Source: Vibrio sp. BS-M-Sm-2 (lineage in GTDB: Bacteria > Pseudomonadota > Gammaproteobacteria > Enterobacterales > Vibrionaceae). Taken from it: a DNA stretch of 64,000 bases. The notes beneath the pieces were generated by a model. It did not search any database and was not told where the DNA came from. It was given only the letters and a program-made list of their open reading frames with translations. Of this stretch, positions 54,072 through 62,966 are shown in pieces. The translations under genes and the position numbers were made by a program. The stretch lies in assembly GCF_041504345.1 (NCBI RefSeq), contig NZ_CP167894.1:3501056-3565055 (forward strand). Direction: 5' to 3'. Positions within the stretch are counted from its first letter, which is position 1. The number at the start of each line of letters is the position of its first letter.

Positions 54072-55484
54072 TTGGTTATTCGATATTTATTAGTTTTCAT
54101 ACTGTCTCTTTTGAGTACTACTTCCGCTTGGGCTAACAACACTTTGCCCGACCATATTGCGGGCGCTTTGTGTGTAGTACGTGCTGATAACCAAATCGTG
54201 TTGGTTGATGAGTTGATCACAGGTCAATTGTCTCTACCGGGAGGAACTGTTGTTTCGGGTGAGCCGCCATCGGTCGCGGCGCAACGTGAGACTTGGGAAG
54301 AGGCAGGGCTGTCTGTAACGGTTGGCGATGTGCTGGGGTATACCGACAGCGCCGTTGTGTTTGATTGTATCTCTGACTCTGAAGTGATCAGCTACAAGGA
54401 TCGAAATGAGTTAGGTGGCTTTGAGTTGCCGATTTGGTTTGCCCCTCATTATGGTGTGGAAGTCAGCCGAGCGATGTTACTTCCTCCTACTGAATTGCAA
54501 GATCACCAATACCGCTATCCAGAACAGTGGCCAGAGATTAACGAGCTGTTTTTATCCGCAACAGATCAACCGGTAACGTATGTGACTGAGCTGGTGGGCG
54601 CGGCACCGAAAGTTCATCAAGTTGAATTAAGTTGGATTGTGTCGCTTCAAAACGCGTTCAATAAGATGCCAAGCGTGTTTGGGAATACTGTTCTTTTGAC
54701 TGACTTGTTAGCGAAGCCATGGGTTTTCATCGTGATATTGCCGCTAATTGCGTGGCATTTTGGTCGTAACTTCGCGTTGAAGTTTGGCTTCACTTTGATT
54801 TCGGTGACACTGCTAACTTTGATTGCGCATCAAGGTTTTGGTTTTCCACGCCCGCATGCCTACCTGCCAACACTGAAGCTGGTAATGAGTAGTGGCTATA
54901 GTTTTCCGAGTCTGTTGGCTGCCTTATGGGTGAGCTTAACCTTGTTAGTTTTTTGGAAACTAAAGTGTCTCTTGGAACAAAAATCTATATTGATTGTGCT
55001 TGCTGGCGTACTTTGGATCATGCTGTTTAAGTCTTATTCAGGCAGTGCGTTCATTAGTGATGTCTTAATGGGGGGCGTATTAGGTGCATTAACGACGTGG
55101 CACATAGTCAGATTAGATGCAAAACCTGATGTGGATATTAGTGCCTTATTGAGCTCTAAAGGTGTCTGGTGGGCATTATGCTTACTGTCGATTGTTCTCA
55201 CGGTGATATGGCCACTGCCTACATTTTCATTCTGGGTGGCCATTTTGATGACGATTGCATGTCTAGTGACGTTAACAGACTCGAAACCTTTGGTCGGTCA
55301 GTTTTCATTCAAGATCGTGGTTGGAGTGATGGCGATGCTGTTTGCGGGAAATCTGCTGATTAGCTGGGCAGGAAGCTTTGTCTCTTTCAGTGGTATTGCT
55401 TCATTTATTATTGAAACGTTACGTTTCCCAATCTTGATTCTGTTTGGTGTGGTGGCATTTCGTCTGCCTTGGGCAAGAAAATAG
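54072..55484 (+). CDS. periplasmic Nudix hydrolase fused to a degenerate PAP2 membrane domain
   Basis: 470 residues. TTG start with AGG 8 bases upstream; a signal peptide ends near SAWA. Residues ~28-165 are a Nudix domain with box G58-x5-E64-x7-RETWEEAGL (72-80), complete in its metal-binding residues. A membrane part follows (~212-470, about eight helices) that aligns with PAP2 phosphatases: FPRPHAYLP (~258), SFPSLLAAL (277-285) where the family has SFPSGHA, and FKSYSGSAFISD (319-330) where it has SRxYxGxHxxSD. Both catalytic histidines are replaced (Leu, Ala), so that domain is probably inactive. The Nudix side should face the periplasm, which is unusual. Confidence 0.82.
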   Translation: MVIRYLLVFILSLLSTTSAWANNTLPDHIAGALCVVRADNQIVLVDELITGQLSLPGGTVVSGEPPSVAAQRETWEEAGLSVTVGDVLGYTDSAVVFDCISDSEVISYKDRNELGGFELPIWFAPHYGVEVSRAMLLPPTELQDHQYRYPEQWPEINELFLSATDQPVTYVTELVGAAPKVHQVELSWIVSLQNAFNKMPSVFGNTVLLTDLLAKPWVFIVILPLIAWHFGRNFALKFGFTLISVTLLTLIAHQGFGFPRPHAYLPTLKLVMSSGYSFPSLLAALWVSLTLLVFWKLKCLLEQKSILIVLAGVLWIMLFKSYSGSAFISDVLMGGVLGALTTWHIVRLDAKPDVDISALLSSKGVWWALCLLSIVLTVIWPLPTFSFWVAILMTIACLVTLTDSKPLVGQFSFKIVVGVMAMLFAGNLLISWAGSFVSFSGIASFIIETLRFPILILFGVVAFRLPWARK

Positions 55485-55507
55485 TCGAACGATACTTGTT
55501 AAATAAA

Positions 55508-55534
55508 AGAAGGCTGTGCAGTGCGCAGCCTTTG
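55508..55534. terminator. bidirectional terminator
   Basis: AAGGCTG... and ...CAGCCTT form a stem with one bulge around GTGCAGTGC. Serves the Nudix-PAP2 gene (+) and the YidA-like gene (-). Confidence 0.75.
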
Positions 55535-55584
55535 TTATTTTTGCAACAAGCAAGAAGTCATTCTCACTAGAGCCTGGTGAGCGT

Positions 55585-56394
55585 TTATGAGTTGAAGATA
55601 AACTTCTCAATCGCGACCGCTACACCATGGTCGTCGTTGCTCGCAGTGATGTGATTCGCCAATTTCTTGGTTTCTTCCATTGCGTTGTCCATTGCAATGC
55701 CAAGGCCTGCGTATTCAAGCATATGGTGATCGTTTTCAGCGTCACCCATGCAGATTACTTCTTCCGCTTTAATGCCTAAGTGTTTCGCTATTGCTTCAAT
55801 ACCGACACCCTTATTTGAATTTGGATTTAGGAACTCTAAGAAAAATGGTGCACTTTGCACGATAGTAAACTGAGACTTAAGCTCTTGTGGCAACTTGCCG
55901 ATGATTTCAGTCAGCTTGCTTGGTTCAGCGACAATCATAGTTTTGATGATTTCGTGGTTATCTTCTAGCTGTGAAAAATCGAACTCAGTTATATCTAAGC
56001 CGTTAATACGCGCTTCAATACCAGTGTATTCATTGTTCTCAGGTGTGATTAAGCCGTAAACTTTACTGAAAGCATGAACATAACCACCAAGCTGTGCAGC
56101 GAGGGTAGCGATATCTTTTGCGGCTTTACCATTGCTGATCTCACTGTGAATGATCTCTTTTGTAGAAACGTTCTGAACCATCGAGCCGTTGTAGAAGAGT
56201 ACGAAGTCATCTTCGCCGTTAATTGATAGCTCATCTAATTTGCTTTGCATGCCTTCTAAAGGGCGACCAGAAGCTAGAACCACTTTCACACCCGCAGCTC
56301 GTGCTTTGGCGATCGCGTCTTTGTTCTCTTGAGAAATCACTTTTTCACTATTGAGTAATGTGCCATCCATATCAAGAGCAATCAGTTTGTACAT
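55585..56394 (-). CDS. yidA: HAD-superfamily (Cof type) sugar phosphatase, YidA-like
   Basis: 269 residues, like YidA (270). HAD motifs: LIALDMDGTLL (catalytic Asp 8 and 10), LASGRPLEG, K at FLNPNSNKGVG, and CMGDAENDHHMLEYAG. Blocks such as SAPFFLEF and AMDNAMEE match YidA closely. Dephosphorylates sugar phosphates such as erythrose 4-phosphate or mannose 1-phosphate in the cytoplasm. Single gene. Confidence 0.9.
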   Translation of the reverse strand: MYKLIALDMDGTLLNSEKVISQENKDAIAKARAAGVKVVLASGRPLEGMQSKLDELSINGEDDFVLFYNGSMVQNVSTKEIIHSEISNGKAAKDIATLAAQLGGYVHAFSKVYGLITPENNEYTGIEARINGLDITEFDFSQLEDNHEIIKTMIVAEPSKLTEIIGKLPQELKSQFTIVQSAPFFLEFLNPNSNKGVGIEAIAKHLGIKAEEVICMGDAENDHHMLEYAGLGIAMDNAMEETKKLANHITASNDDHGVAVAIEKFIFNS

Positions 56395-56579
56395 GTTGTT
56401 CCTTACTAAAAAATTAAAAGCTAACGAAATCTAATGGGCGAAAGGATAAGGGAACTTGAAACTTCAGGCTAGGGCTTTGATCAACTCATTTATCAGTACT
56501 CATTTGTTTGACCAAAAGGGGGAAGTGCTTTAAGGTCTGCGGTTGATTAATTTCATCCAATGATTGAGCTGAGGGAAAG

Positions 56580-57248
56580 TTGTACAAGATTAATGAAATG
56601 TTTGAAACCATTCAGGGTGAGGGCGTGTTTACTGGCGTTCCCGCTGTTTTTGTTCGTCTACAAGTTTGTCCAGTAGGCTGTTCTTGGTGTGACACCAAAC
56701 AGACCTGGGACGCTTTACCAGAAGACGAGACTAGCCTTGGCGATATCATGGTTAAGACAGAGGACTCGCCTACTTGGTCAGCAATCGATGCTCAAGGAAT
56801 CGTGAATGAATATATCAAGCAAGGTTACACTGCGAAGCACATTGTGATTACAGGTGGTGAGCCGTGCATTTATGATCTTGTTCCTCTTACTGAAGCATTT
56901 GAGCAGCACGGTTGTCGCTGTCAGATTGAGACTAGCGGAACATCAGAAGTAAAAGCCACACATGACACTTGGGTTACGGTGTCACCTAAAGTGGCAATGA
57001 AAGCGAAACTGGAAATCTTAGATAGCGCCTTACAACGTGCTAATGAAATTAAGCATCCAGTAGGTACAAACAAAGACATCGAACAACTTGACGGTTTATT
57101 GGAGCGAGCTGCGGTTCCTAGCGACACTGTTATCGCTCTGCAGCCAATCAGCCAAAAAGACCGCGCAACTCAGCTTTGTATTGATATCTGCATTGAGCGC
57201 AATTGGCGCTTATCAATACAAACTCACAAATATTTGAGCATCGCATAG
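56580..57248 (+). CDS. queE: 7-carboxy-7-deazaguanine synthase
   Basis: 222 residues. The start is TTG 56580: GAGGGA is just upstream, and MYKINEMFETIQGEG matches the start of E. coli QueE. Radical-SAM cluster motif is CPVGCSWC (C-x3-C-x2-C), followed by DTKQTW, then ITGGEPCIYDL. Converts 6-carboxy-tetrahydropterin to 7-carboxy-7-deazaguanine in queuosine synthesis. Next gene is queC, 58 bases downstream. Confidence 0.95.
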   Translation: MYKINEMFETIQGEGVFTGVPAVFVRLQVCPVGCSWCDTKQTWDALPEDETSLGDIMVKTEDSPTWSAIDAQGIVNEYIKQGYTAKHIVITGGEPCIYDLVPLTEAFEQHGCRCQIETSGTSEVKATHDTWVTVSPKVAMKAKLEILDSALQRANEIKHPVGTNKDIEQLDGLLERAAVPSDTVIALQPISQKDRATQLCIDICIERNWRLSIQTHKYLSIA

Positions 57249-57306
57249 GTTGTATTTTTACTGGGTAAGATAAGTCGCTAGTAGAAGGTTCTCGTAAGGA
57301 TTTAAG

Positions 57307-58002
57307 ATGAAAAAAGCAGTGGTAGTATTCAGTGGGGGTCAAGACTCAACAACGTGTCTTGTTCAAGCATTAAAAGAGTATGATGAAGTTCATGCGATTA
57401 CATTTGATTATGGTCAGCGTCATAGACTCGAGATTGAAGTCGCTGAGTCATTGTCGAAAGAGCTTGGTGTGAAAGCACACAAAGTAATGGATGTGACTTT
57501 ATTGAATGAACTGGCTATTAGCTCTCTGACTCGCGACGATATTCCTGTGTCTCATGAGCTGCAAGAGAATGGACTACCAAACTCTTTTGTTCCTGGTCGT
57601 AATATTCTGTTTTTAACTTTGGCGGGTATTTACGCTTACCAAATCGGTGCTGAAACAGTGATTACAGGTGTGTGTGAAACAGACTTTTCTGGTTACCCTG
57701 ACTGCCGCAATGATTTTGTGAAGGCGATGAACTCTGCGCTTGTGCAAGGTATGGATAAGCAGCTTGATATCAAAACACCGCTAATGTGGCTAAACAAGGC
57801 TGAGACATGGGCGCTAGCAGACCAGTACTCAGCACTTGAGCTTGTTAGAAACAAAACACTGACTTGTTACAACGGCATTGTTGGTGATGGCTGTGGCGAT
57901 TGCCCGGCATGTGAACTGCGTAAAGTTGGCCTTAACGATTATCTAGGTGATCGCGAAAGCATTATGGCTGAATTGGTTCGCAAACAGACGGAGAATAAAT
58001 AA
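57307..58002 (+). CDS. queC: 7-cyano-7-deazaguanine synthase
   Basis: 231 residues. PP-loop [21 protein letters not shown] at the N-terminus; zinc cysteines in [13 protein letters not shown] near the C-terminus. Amidates and dehydrates 7-carboxy-7-deazaguanine to preQ0 with ATP and ammonia. AAGGA 8 bases before the ATG. Its last 41 bases overlap the end of the convergent GGDEF gene. Confidence 0.96.
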   Translation: MKKAVVVFSGGQDSTTCLVQALKEYDEVHAITFDYGQRHRLEIEVAESLSKELGVKAHKVMDVTLLNELAISSLTRDDIPVSHELQENGLPNSFVPGRNILFLTLAGIYAYQIGAETVITGVCETDFSGYPDCRNDFVKAMNSALVQGMDKQLDIKTPLMWLNKAETWALADQYSALELVRNKTLTCYNGIVGDGCGDCPACELRKVGLNDYLGDRESIMAELVRKQTENK

Positions 58003-59989
58003 TCTCAGGTAAATCAATCGGTTCGTTATATGCATCAATAATACAGTTTCGACCGTTGCTTTTGGCTTGATAGAGCGCTTGGTCAAGCACAGAATACAAG
58101 TCATCAAAGTCACTTAATGCGTTTGAGGTTGCTAGATAAGCAAAGCTTGCGGTTACATTAAGTGGCTTTTTGCTTTCTGATAAGAAGACGGTGCTGGATA
58201 TAGCGTAGTGCAACTCTTCAACGCGTTCTTGCACCTCTGCAGGTTTGGTATCGGTTAGCATGATGACGAACTCTTCGCCCCCTAAGCGACCAAACAATTC
58301 ACCATTCACTAAGTGTTTTCTAATTTTCTCACTAATATGGATCAGGGCTCGATCACCAGTAGGGTGCCCATGCTCATCATTAATCTTCTTAAACTTATCT
58401 AGATCGAGCAGCACGAGCACATGCTGTTTGTCCGTCTCTTTACAGCGTTTTACTCTTTTGATTCTTCGAATTATCTCGGTTCGACCGTATGCTTTCGTCA
58501 AGCCATCAATTGCTGCTTTTGCGCGAACCGTTTTGTTGACCAATACCGTAAAGCTTGCAGCGCAAAGCAATAGAATAACAACGATGTTGTACATCCATCT
58601 TTGATGTTCCATTTTTTCAATTTGAACGCGGTCGAGTTTCGCCTGATGTGTCAGGAAAGAGCTTTCTAGTTCTTGTTCATATTTGGCGTGAGTCAGGTCA
58701 AGAGCTTCAAAGGCTAATCTGTTGTCAACGTCTCGTGATTCCATCTGTATTGATGAGTATCGCTGGTAGAAATAGAACGCTTGTTGGTAATCATTGAGCG
58801 CTTGATGTATATCCGAAAGCTGCAGAAGTGATTGAGCGATGTACTTGTGTCTTGTGACTTGCTCGGATACTTCTAAAGCTTGCTGAGCATAATTGAGCGC
58901 CTCTGTTGTCAGCTTTTGATCTTCGAACATATCGCTGATCGCCAAGTAAGCGTTAATACGAATGACGTTGTTACTTAATTCATTCGAAGCCGACAGAGCG
59001 TTGACTAAGTAACCTCTCGCCAAATCATAGTCTTTAATTTGAGTGTAGGCTTTTCCTAAGCCAAGACTTGTTAGTGCGATACCGTAGCTATGAGATGATG
59101 TAGTTAACAGTGTTTTTGCTTGCTGAAAGTGGTTAATTGCTAGGTCACTTTGCTTTTGGTTGAGGTAGAGATCCGCAAGGCTGTGATGTACTTGTGCTTT
59201 CATTAAATCAGAAGCATCAGCTCTGAGTATGAGTGCTTCTTTTAGGTACTCTGTCGACTTCTCATATTGCTTTAATTCCTTGAGCAAGTTTCCTACATCG
59301 TTATAGATCCCCGAAATATCGTGTCCTTGTGGGAATACGTTTATCAGCGATAGGTAGGTATCTAGAGCAGATTGATAGTCACTGCGGAAATGGTGATTGT
59401 TCGCGATGACTCGATAAGTCGCAAACTTTGGTAATACAGGGTCAGCGATGTTGTGTAAGTCCGACTTAAGTGCAGAGCAATAATAGTTTGCTTGATGGTA
59501 TTTAGCTTGCTCGTTAAGCGAACGGCACATCTGGTATTTTAATAGAGTTTTTCCAGTTAAATCACTGCGAGATTGCATTTTCGCCAAGAGTGTTAGAAAG
59601 CCTTGTTGTGCTTCCTCATATTGGCCTTTGCCGTCTTTCCTCAGAGCAGAAATAAACGCTGTTTCTATCGCTTGGTAGTTACTGTCGTTTGAAGCGATTC
59701 CGTAAAACGGCTGATCTCGGTGGCTCATGTATTGATACAGAAGAGACGCAAGGTAAAGCTTATCTCCGTAAACCGTTGACCCGATGTAGCGTGTTTGCAG
59801 CATGTTTAATGCGCGTTCAGGAGAGTGATTTAAAGTAGAGAGATAAAGTGCGTTCCAATCAGCATTTGGAGTAGGGCTTAAATGGGAATTATAGACTGGT
59901 GAATTTTGGTCACGATCTGGCGTTGATACTTGACTATAAGAACAAAAGCTAATGAATAGTAGAAAGGTAACAAAAACGAAGTGATTCAC
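57962..59989 (-). CDS. TPR-containing diguanylate cyclase
   Basis: 675 residues, GTG start at 59989, no clear SD. Signal peptide ~1-19; the periplasmic part (~40-440) is made of about ten helix-pair TPR-like units (e.g. [26 protein letters not shown]), then one membrane helix (~466-485) and a GGDEF domain (~492-655) with GGEEF at 570-574. The RxxD product-inhibition site normally ending five residues before GGDEF is absent. Synthesises cyclic di-GMP in the cytoplasm, probably controlled by a periplasmic partner bound to the TPR part. The C-terminal end lies in queC's 3' end. Confidence 0.9.
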   Translation of the reverse strand: MNHFVFVTFLLFISFCSYSQVSTPDRDQNSPVYNSHLSPTPNADWNALYLSTLNHSPERALNMLQTRYIGSTVYGDKLYLASLLYQYMSHRDQPFYGIASNDSNYQAIETAFISALRKDGKGQYEEAQQGFLTLLAKMQSRSDLTGKTLLKYQMCRSLNEQAKYHQANYYCSALKSDLHNIADPVLPKFATYRVIANNHHFRSDYQSALDTYLSLINVFPQGHDISGIYNDVGNLLKELKQYEKSTEYLKEALILRADASDLMKAQVHHSLADLYLNQKQSDLAINHFQQAKTLLTTSSHSYGIALTSLGLGKAYTQIKDYDLARGYLVNALSASNELSNNVIRINAYLAISDMFEDQKLTTEALNYAQQALEVSEQVTRHKYIAQSLLQLSDIHQALNDYQQAFYFYQRYSSIQMESRDVDNRLAFEALDLTHAKYEQELESSFLTHQAKLDRVQIEKMEHQRWMYNIVVILLLCAASFTVLVNKTVRAKAAIDGLTKAYGRTEIIRRIKRVKRCKETDKQHVLVLLDLDKFKKINDEHGHPTGDRALIHISEKIRKHLVNGELFGRLGGEEFVIMLTDTKPAEVQERVEELHYAISSTVFLSESKKPLNVTASFAYLATSNALSDFDDLYSVLDQALYQAKSNGRNCIIDAYNEPIDLPEIIYSPSVCEPIQP

Positions 59990-60114
59990 AAGAGACGATC
60001 AATCAGATAAAGAACGATATTCTATTATTAGTTTGATGTTGCTTCAAATTTTGAATGGTGCGGCTACGAGGTTATGCGAGGTAGGTCTCTAATTTATTGA
60101 TACTAATCAGAGGT

Positions 60115-60145
60115 ATATCGGTCGCACGATTCGCGCGACCGATAT
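60115..60145 (-). terminator. strong hairpin after the DUF2750 gene
   Basis: ATATCGGTCGC (60115-60125) pairs perfectly with GCGACCGATAT (60135-60145). It lies just after the stop of the minus-strand DUF2750 gene; no T-run. Confidence 0.6.
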
Positions 60146-60151
60146 CGGAAA

Positions 60152-60502
60152 TTAGATGTATAATTTCGCTAGGTCAGAAGGCTCAAGTTCTTTGCCTTCT
60201 AATGTTGCATTCCAGTTAGTACCAACAAGAACGCCGTCTTCAGCAAGAGTCAGTAACCAATCTTCTACAAAGATATCTAGTGGAATTTCTAATACTTCGA
60301 AGTCAGCCCACTCTTCAACGTTGTGAGTTTGAGCATCTTCTTTTGAAGACCAGAATGGCATCACTTCGCTGTTTTCGAATTCACTTGAGTCACATGCTAG
60401 CCAACCTTCTTCGTTGCGAAGGCCCCATACCAGTTTAGTTTCTTGTGTTTCAGAAACGAAAAGTTCTAGATTTGCTTGAGTATCAGCTGTTAGTTTGCTC
60501 AT
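60152..60502 (-). CDS. DUF2750 family protein
   Basis: 116 residues, soluble and acidic. The middle reads GWLACDSSEFENSEVMPFWSSKEDAQTHNVEEW and the end LVGTNWNATLEGKELEPSDLAKLY, the DUF2750 pattern (a small protein in many gammaproteobacteria of unknown role). ATG with GAGA upstream. Confidence 0.82.
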   Translation of the reverse strand: MSKLTADTQANLELFVSETQETKLVWGLRNEEGWLACDSSEFENSEVMPFWSSKEDAQTHNVEEWADFEVLEIPLDIFVEDWLLTLAEDGVLVGTNWNATLEGKELEPSDLAKLYI

Positions 60503-60579
60503 GGATTAATTCTCTATGTTGATAACGGGGCAAGATTAACATTATAGACGGCTTAGGTATATGCTATTCAAGGAATTAT

Positions 60580-60623
60580 CACCATACTGAAACGCTAACT
60601 TAAGATAAGGTTTCAGTATGGTG
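60580..60623. repeat. 14-bp perfect inverted repeat between DUF2750 and the OmpA gene
   Basis: CACCATACTGAAAC (60580-60593) pairs with GTTTCAGTATGGTG (60610-60623) across a 16-base loop. It sits right after the stop of the OmpA gene, so it may end the TolC-OmpA operon, though no T-run follows. Confidence 0.65.
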
Positions 60624-60638
60624 GAAGAAGGGTAGATC

Positions 60639-61256
60639 CTACTTCTTTATTTTGGTGAAGATATGCCATTCTTCTTTGATATTGCCCTTAAACCCAACAA
60701 CCGAAGCGACAACTTTTCGATGTAGTGCGTGATTGATTTGGGTGTCGTCACTGCTGAATTCAGAATCACCATGACCGACGATGTTGACTCTAGATGGTTG
60801 AATACCGTTGCTGATTAGCGCACGTCTTACATGTAACGCGCGCTCTTTTGAGAGCTTTAAATTGTGTTCGGAATTGCCTACTTTGCTGGCATAACCTTGC
60901 AATTCAATGCTTGTACTCTCGTAGCGCTTCAAAAACGCAGCCATCTGGCGTATCTGTCCTAGGAAAACAGGGTTTATTTCCGTGGAATTATTAGCAAAGA
61001 GTATATGCAGCTCTTTCTTTTCCGATGACTCGAAATATGAACCACAACCGTCGTTATCTATCTCTGCACCTATTTGCGTATCTGGGCATAAATCACGTGC
61101 ATTGATTACGCCATCGTTGTCATCATCTTGCAGGTCGTAAATTTGAGTGACAGGCGGGAGAGCGCGATATTCAAATTCGTCTTCATTGTTTTCAGCTAAA
61201 GCAGTGGTAGATACAACCATGAAGCAAAGCGATAATACTGTGTTTGTAAGCTTCAT
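60639..61256 (-). CDS. OmpA-family outer membrane protein with calcium-type repeat
   Basis: 205 residues. Signal peptide ~1-21 (VSTTALA). A thrombospondin type-3-like segment DDDNDGVINARDLCPDTQIG, then an OmpA/MotB peptidoglycan-binding domain (~80-190): IELQGYASKVGNSEHNLKLS, RALHVRRAL and VNIVGHGDSE. It starts in the last base of the TolC gene stop (TAATG), so the two are coupled. With the TolC gene and the adhesin opposite, it resembles an adhesin-export locus. Confidence 0.88.
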   Translation of the reverse strand: MKLTNTVLSLCFMVVSTTALAENNEDEFEYRALPPVTQIYDLQDDDNDGVINARDLCPDTQIGAEIDNDGCGSYFESSEKKELHILFANNSTEINPVFLGQIRQMAAFLKRYESTSIELQGYASKVGNSEHNLKLSKERALHVRRALISNGIQPSRVNIVGHGDSEFSSDDTQINHALHRKVVASVVGFKGNIKEEWHIFTKIKK

Positions 61257-62563
61257 TAATATTCCACCTTCTCATTCCATTCTTCAGGGATTTCAACTCG
61301 TAAACCAATCAATAGGTTACCAGTTGCGTTCATTACGCGATATTTTGCGTATTGCTCGTCATACTTAGCATCCAAATAACCTTTACGAGCTTCAAACAGC
61401 TCATTCTCAGTGTTAAGTAAATCGAGAAGGGTTCGCTTACCGATTCGGTATTGTTTCTCATACGAGATAACTGTATCTGATGCCGAGTCTACGTGGTCAG
61501 ATAGGAACTCTTTCTGCTGAACGGTCAAATCCAGTGCGCTCCATGAAAGACGCAAACTCTCTTCTACATTGCGGTAAGTGCTCTCGCGAAGGTCTTTGGC
61601 CTTGTTGAGTTGGTAAGCGGCACTTTCCGCACGGTCTTGATCAGAACCGCCGTTGTAAAGGTTATATCTTAAGCGAACCATGGCAGAGAATTCATCACTG
61701 CTGCCTTCTGTACCACCGGCATCATCACGCCAGGTTTGAGCCGCTTCAAAAGAAACGGTCGGGTAGTTGGTGCTCTTCGATTGTTTGTATTGAAATTTTG
61801 CTGAATCAACGTCGGCTTGAGCTATCTTGATTACTGGATGTTGATTGAAAGCTTTTGCTAGGGCCCCATCGACCGTGTATGGAATAGCTCCTGCATCAGC
61901 GCGAGGGAAGGTGAGCCCCAGCGGAGATTGACCAACAAGTCTCTTGAATTGAGTGTGGGTATCAAACAGGTTATTTTGAGCCGCGAGTAGGTTGCCGTGT
62001 GCTTTTGCAATACGAGCCTCTACTTGAGACATATCTGCTGTTGAGCCAATACCTGATTCAACGCGTTTACGAATATCGCTGTATATCTCTTTGTGTGTCG
62101 CTAGGTTGTTCTCAGAAAGCGAAAGCACTTCGTATGCTTTAACTGCATCGAGGTAAACTTTAGTCACTTCTAATGCGATATCTTGCGCATTAGACAGCAA
62201 TTGGTAGCGCACAGATTCTGCATCAGCTGCGGTCCGATCGATATCATTTGAGGTATTGGAACCATCCCAGATAAGTTGAGTAAGGGTAATAGTCGCTTCT
62301 TTTCGAGTTAGATCTGTTGTGCTTGAGTTAGTCGCTAGGTCGGTGTGTTCATAACCGATCCCTCCATCCAGGTCTATACTCGGACGGTAAGCACCACCAG
62401 AAGCATCATTAATATATCGCTTACTGACATATTCATTATAAGCACTTTTGATTTCAGGGTTACTTTCTAAAGTAAACGCAACGGCTTGCTCTAGGGTTTG
62501 TGCTGTCGCCGGTAAGGTAATACTTATTGCTAACCCTAATGTTGTCTTTTGAAGCCTGTTCAA
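61256..62563 (-). CDS. TolC-family outer membrane channel (type I secretion, LapE-like)
   Basis: 435 residues from TTG 62563: AGGGAG lies 7 bases upstream, and a signal peptide follows directly (LAISITLPATAQ). The longer ATG frame to 62650 includes the ribosome site and is not used. TolC domains run through the protein: TLEQAVAFTLESNPEI, SGIGSTADMSQVEARIAKA, LYNGGSDQDRAESAAYQ and KQYRIGKRTLLDLLNTENELFEA. Divergent from the giant adhesin gene, so it is probably the outer membrane channel for its secretion; the ABC protein and adaptor are not in the window. Confidence 0.9.
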   Translation of the reverse strand: MNRLQKTTLGLAISITLPATAQTLEQAVAFTLESNPEIKSAYNEYVSKRYINDASGGAYRPSIDLDGGIGYEHTDLATNSSTTDLTRKEATITLTQLIWDGSNTSNDIDRTAADAESVRYQLLSNAQDIALEVTKVYLDAVKAYEVLSLSENNLATHKEIYSDIRKRVESGIGSTADMSQVEARIAKAHGNLLAAQNNLFDTHTQFKRLVGQSPLGLTFPRADAGAIPYTVDGALAKAFNQHPVIKIAQADVDSAKFQYKQSKSTNYPTVSFEAAQTWRDDAGGTEGSSDEFSAMVRLRYNLYNGGSDQDRAESAAYQLNKAKDLRESTYRNVEESLRLSWSALDLTVQQKEFLSDHVDSASDTVISYEKQYRIGKRTLLDLLNTENELFEARKGYLDAKYDEQYAKYRVMNATGNLLIGLRVEIPEEWNEKVEY

Positions 62564-62966
62564 TGTAAATCTCCCTAAAATTGGCGTACACCTAAGTCTT
62601 GAATTCATGCCGTTATATACAAAATTTAGATGAACCGCCAAAAAAACCACGTTCGCTAAGCTGGCGTTCGCAAATGGTTGTAAAAATGTTAACCGATCAG
62701 CGTGCGTTTTATGATGTTTTTGTACACGTCAATCTTTCGTTTCTTAGTCTATTATTTGCCGTAAACACAATAACTTATATTGCTGTTGTGGGCACTAAGA
62801 TTGTTATGTGATGTGATCACCGTCATTACCTTGTCACTTGGGTTGTTAAATACTAGATTCATAACTAGGAATTATATGACGATAGGTGTTATATTTTAAG
62901 TAATATTATAAATATAATGTCACTATTTTGACGTTAATGACAAGAAATGCTTTTTTAGGGGTTTAT
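62564..62966. other. divergent regulatory region, TolC-OmpA operon and adhesin
   Basis: About 400 AT-rich bases with promoters for both sides. A short plus-strand frame (62599-62811) has no ribosome site and is not called. No strong palindrome seen. Confidence 0.5.

Noticed and set aside
56395..56579. preQ1 riboswitch upstream of queE
   Set aside because: No short preQ1 hairpin-plus-tail pattern seen, although the genes make queuosine precursors.
62599..62811. 70-residue plus-strand frame in the adhesin/TolC intergenic region
   Set aside because: No ribosome site; overlaps the TolC leader; hydrophobic tail probably chance.
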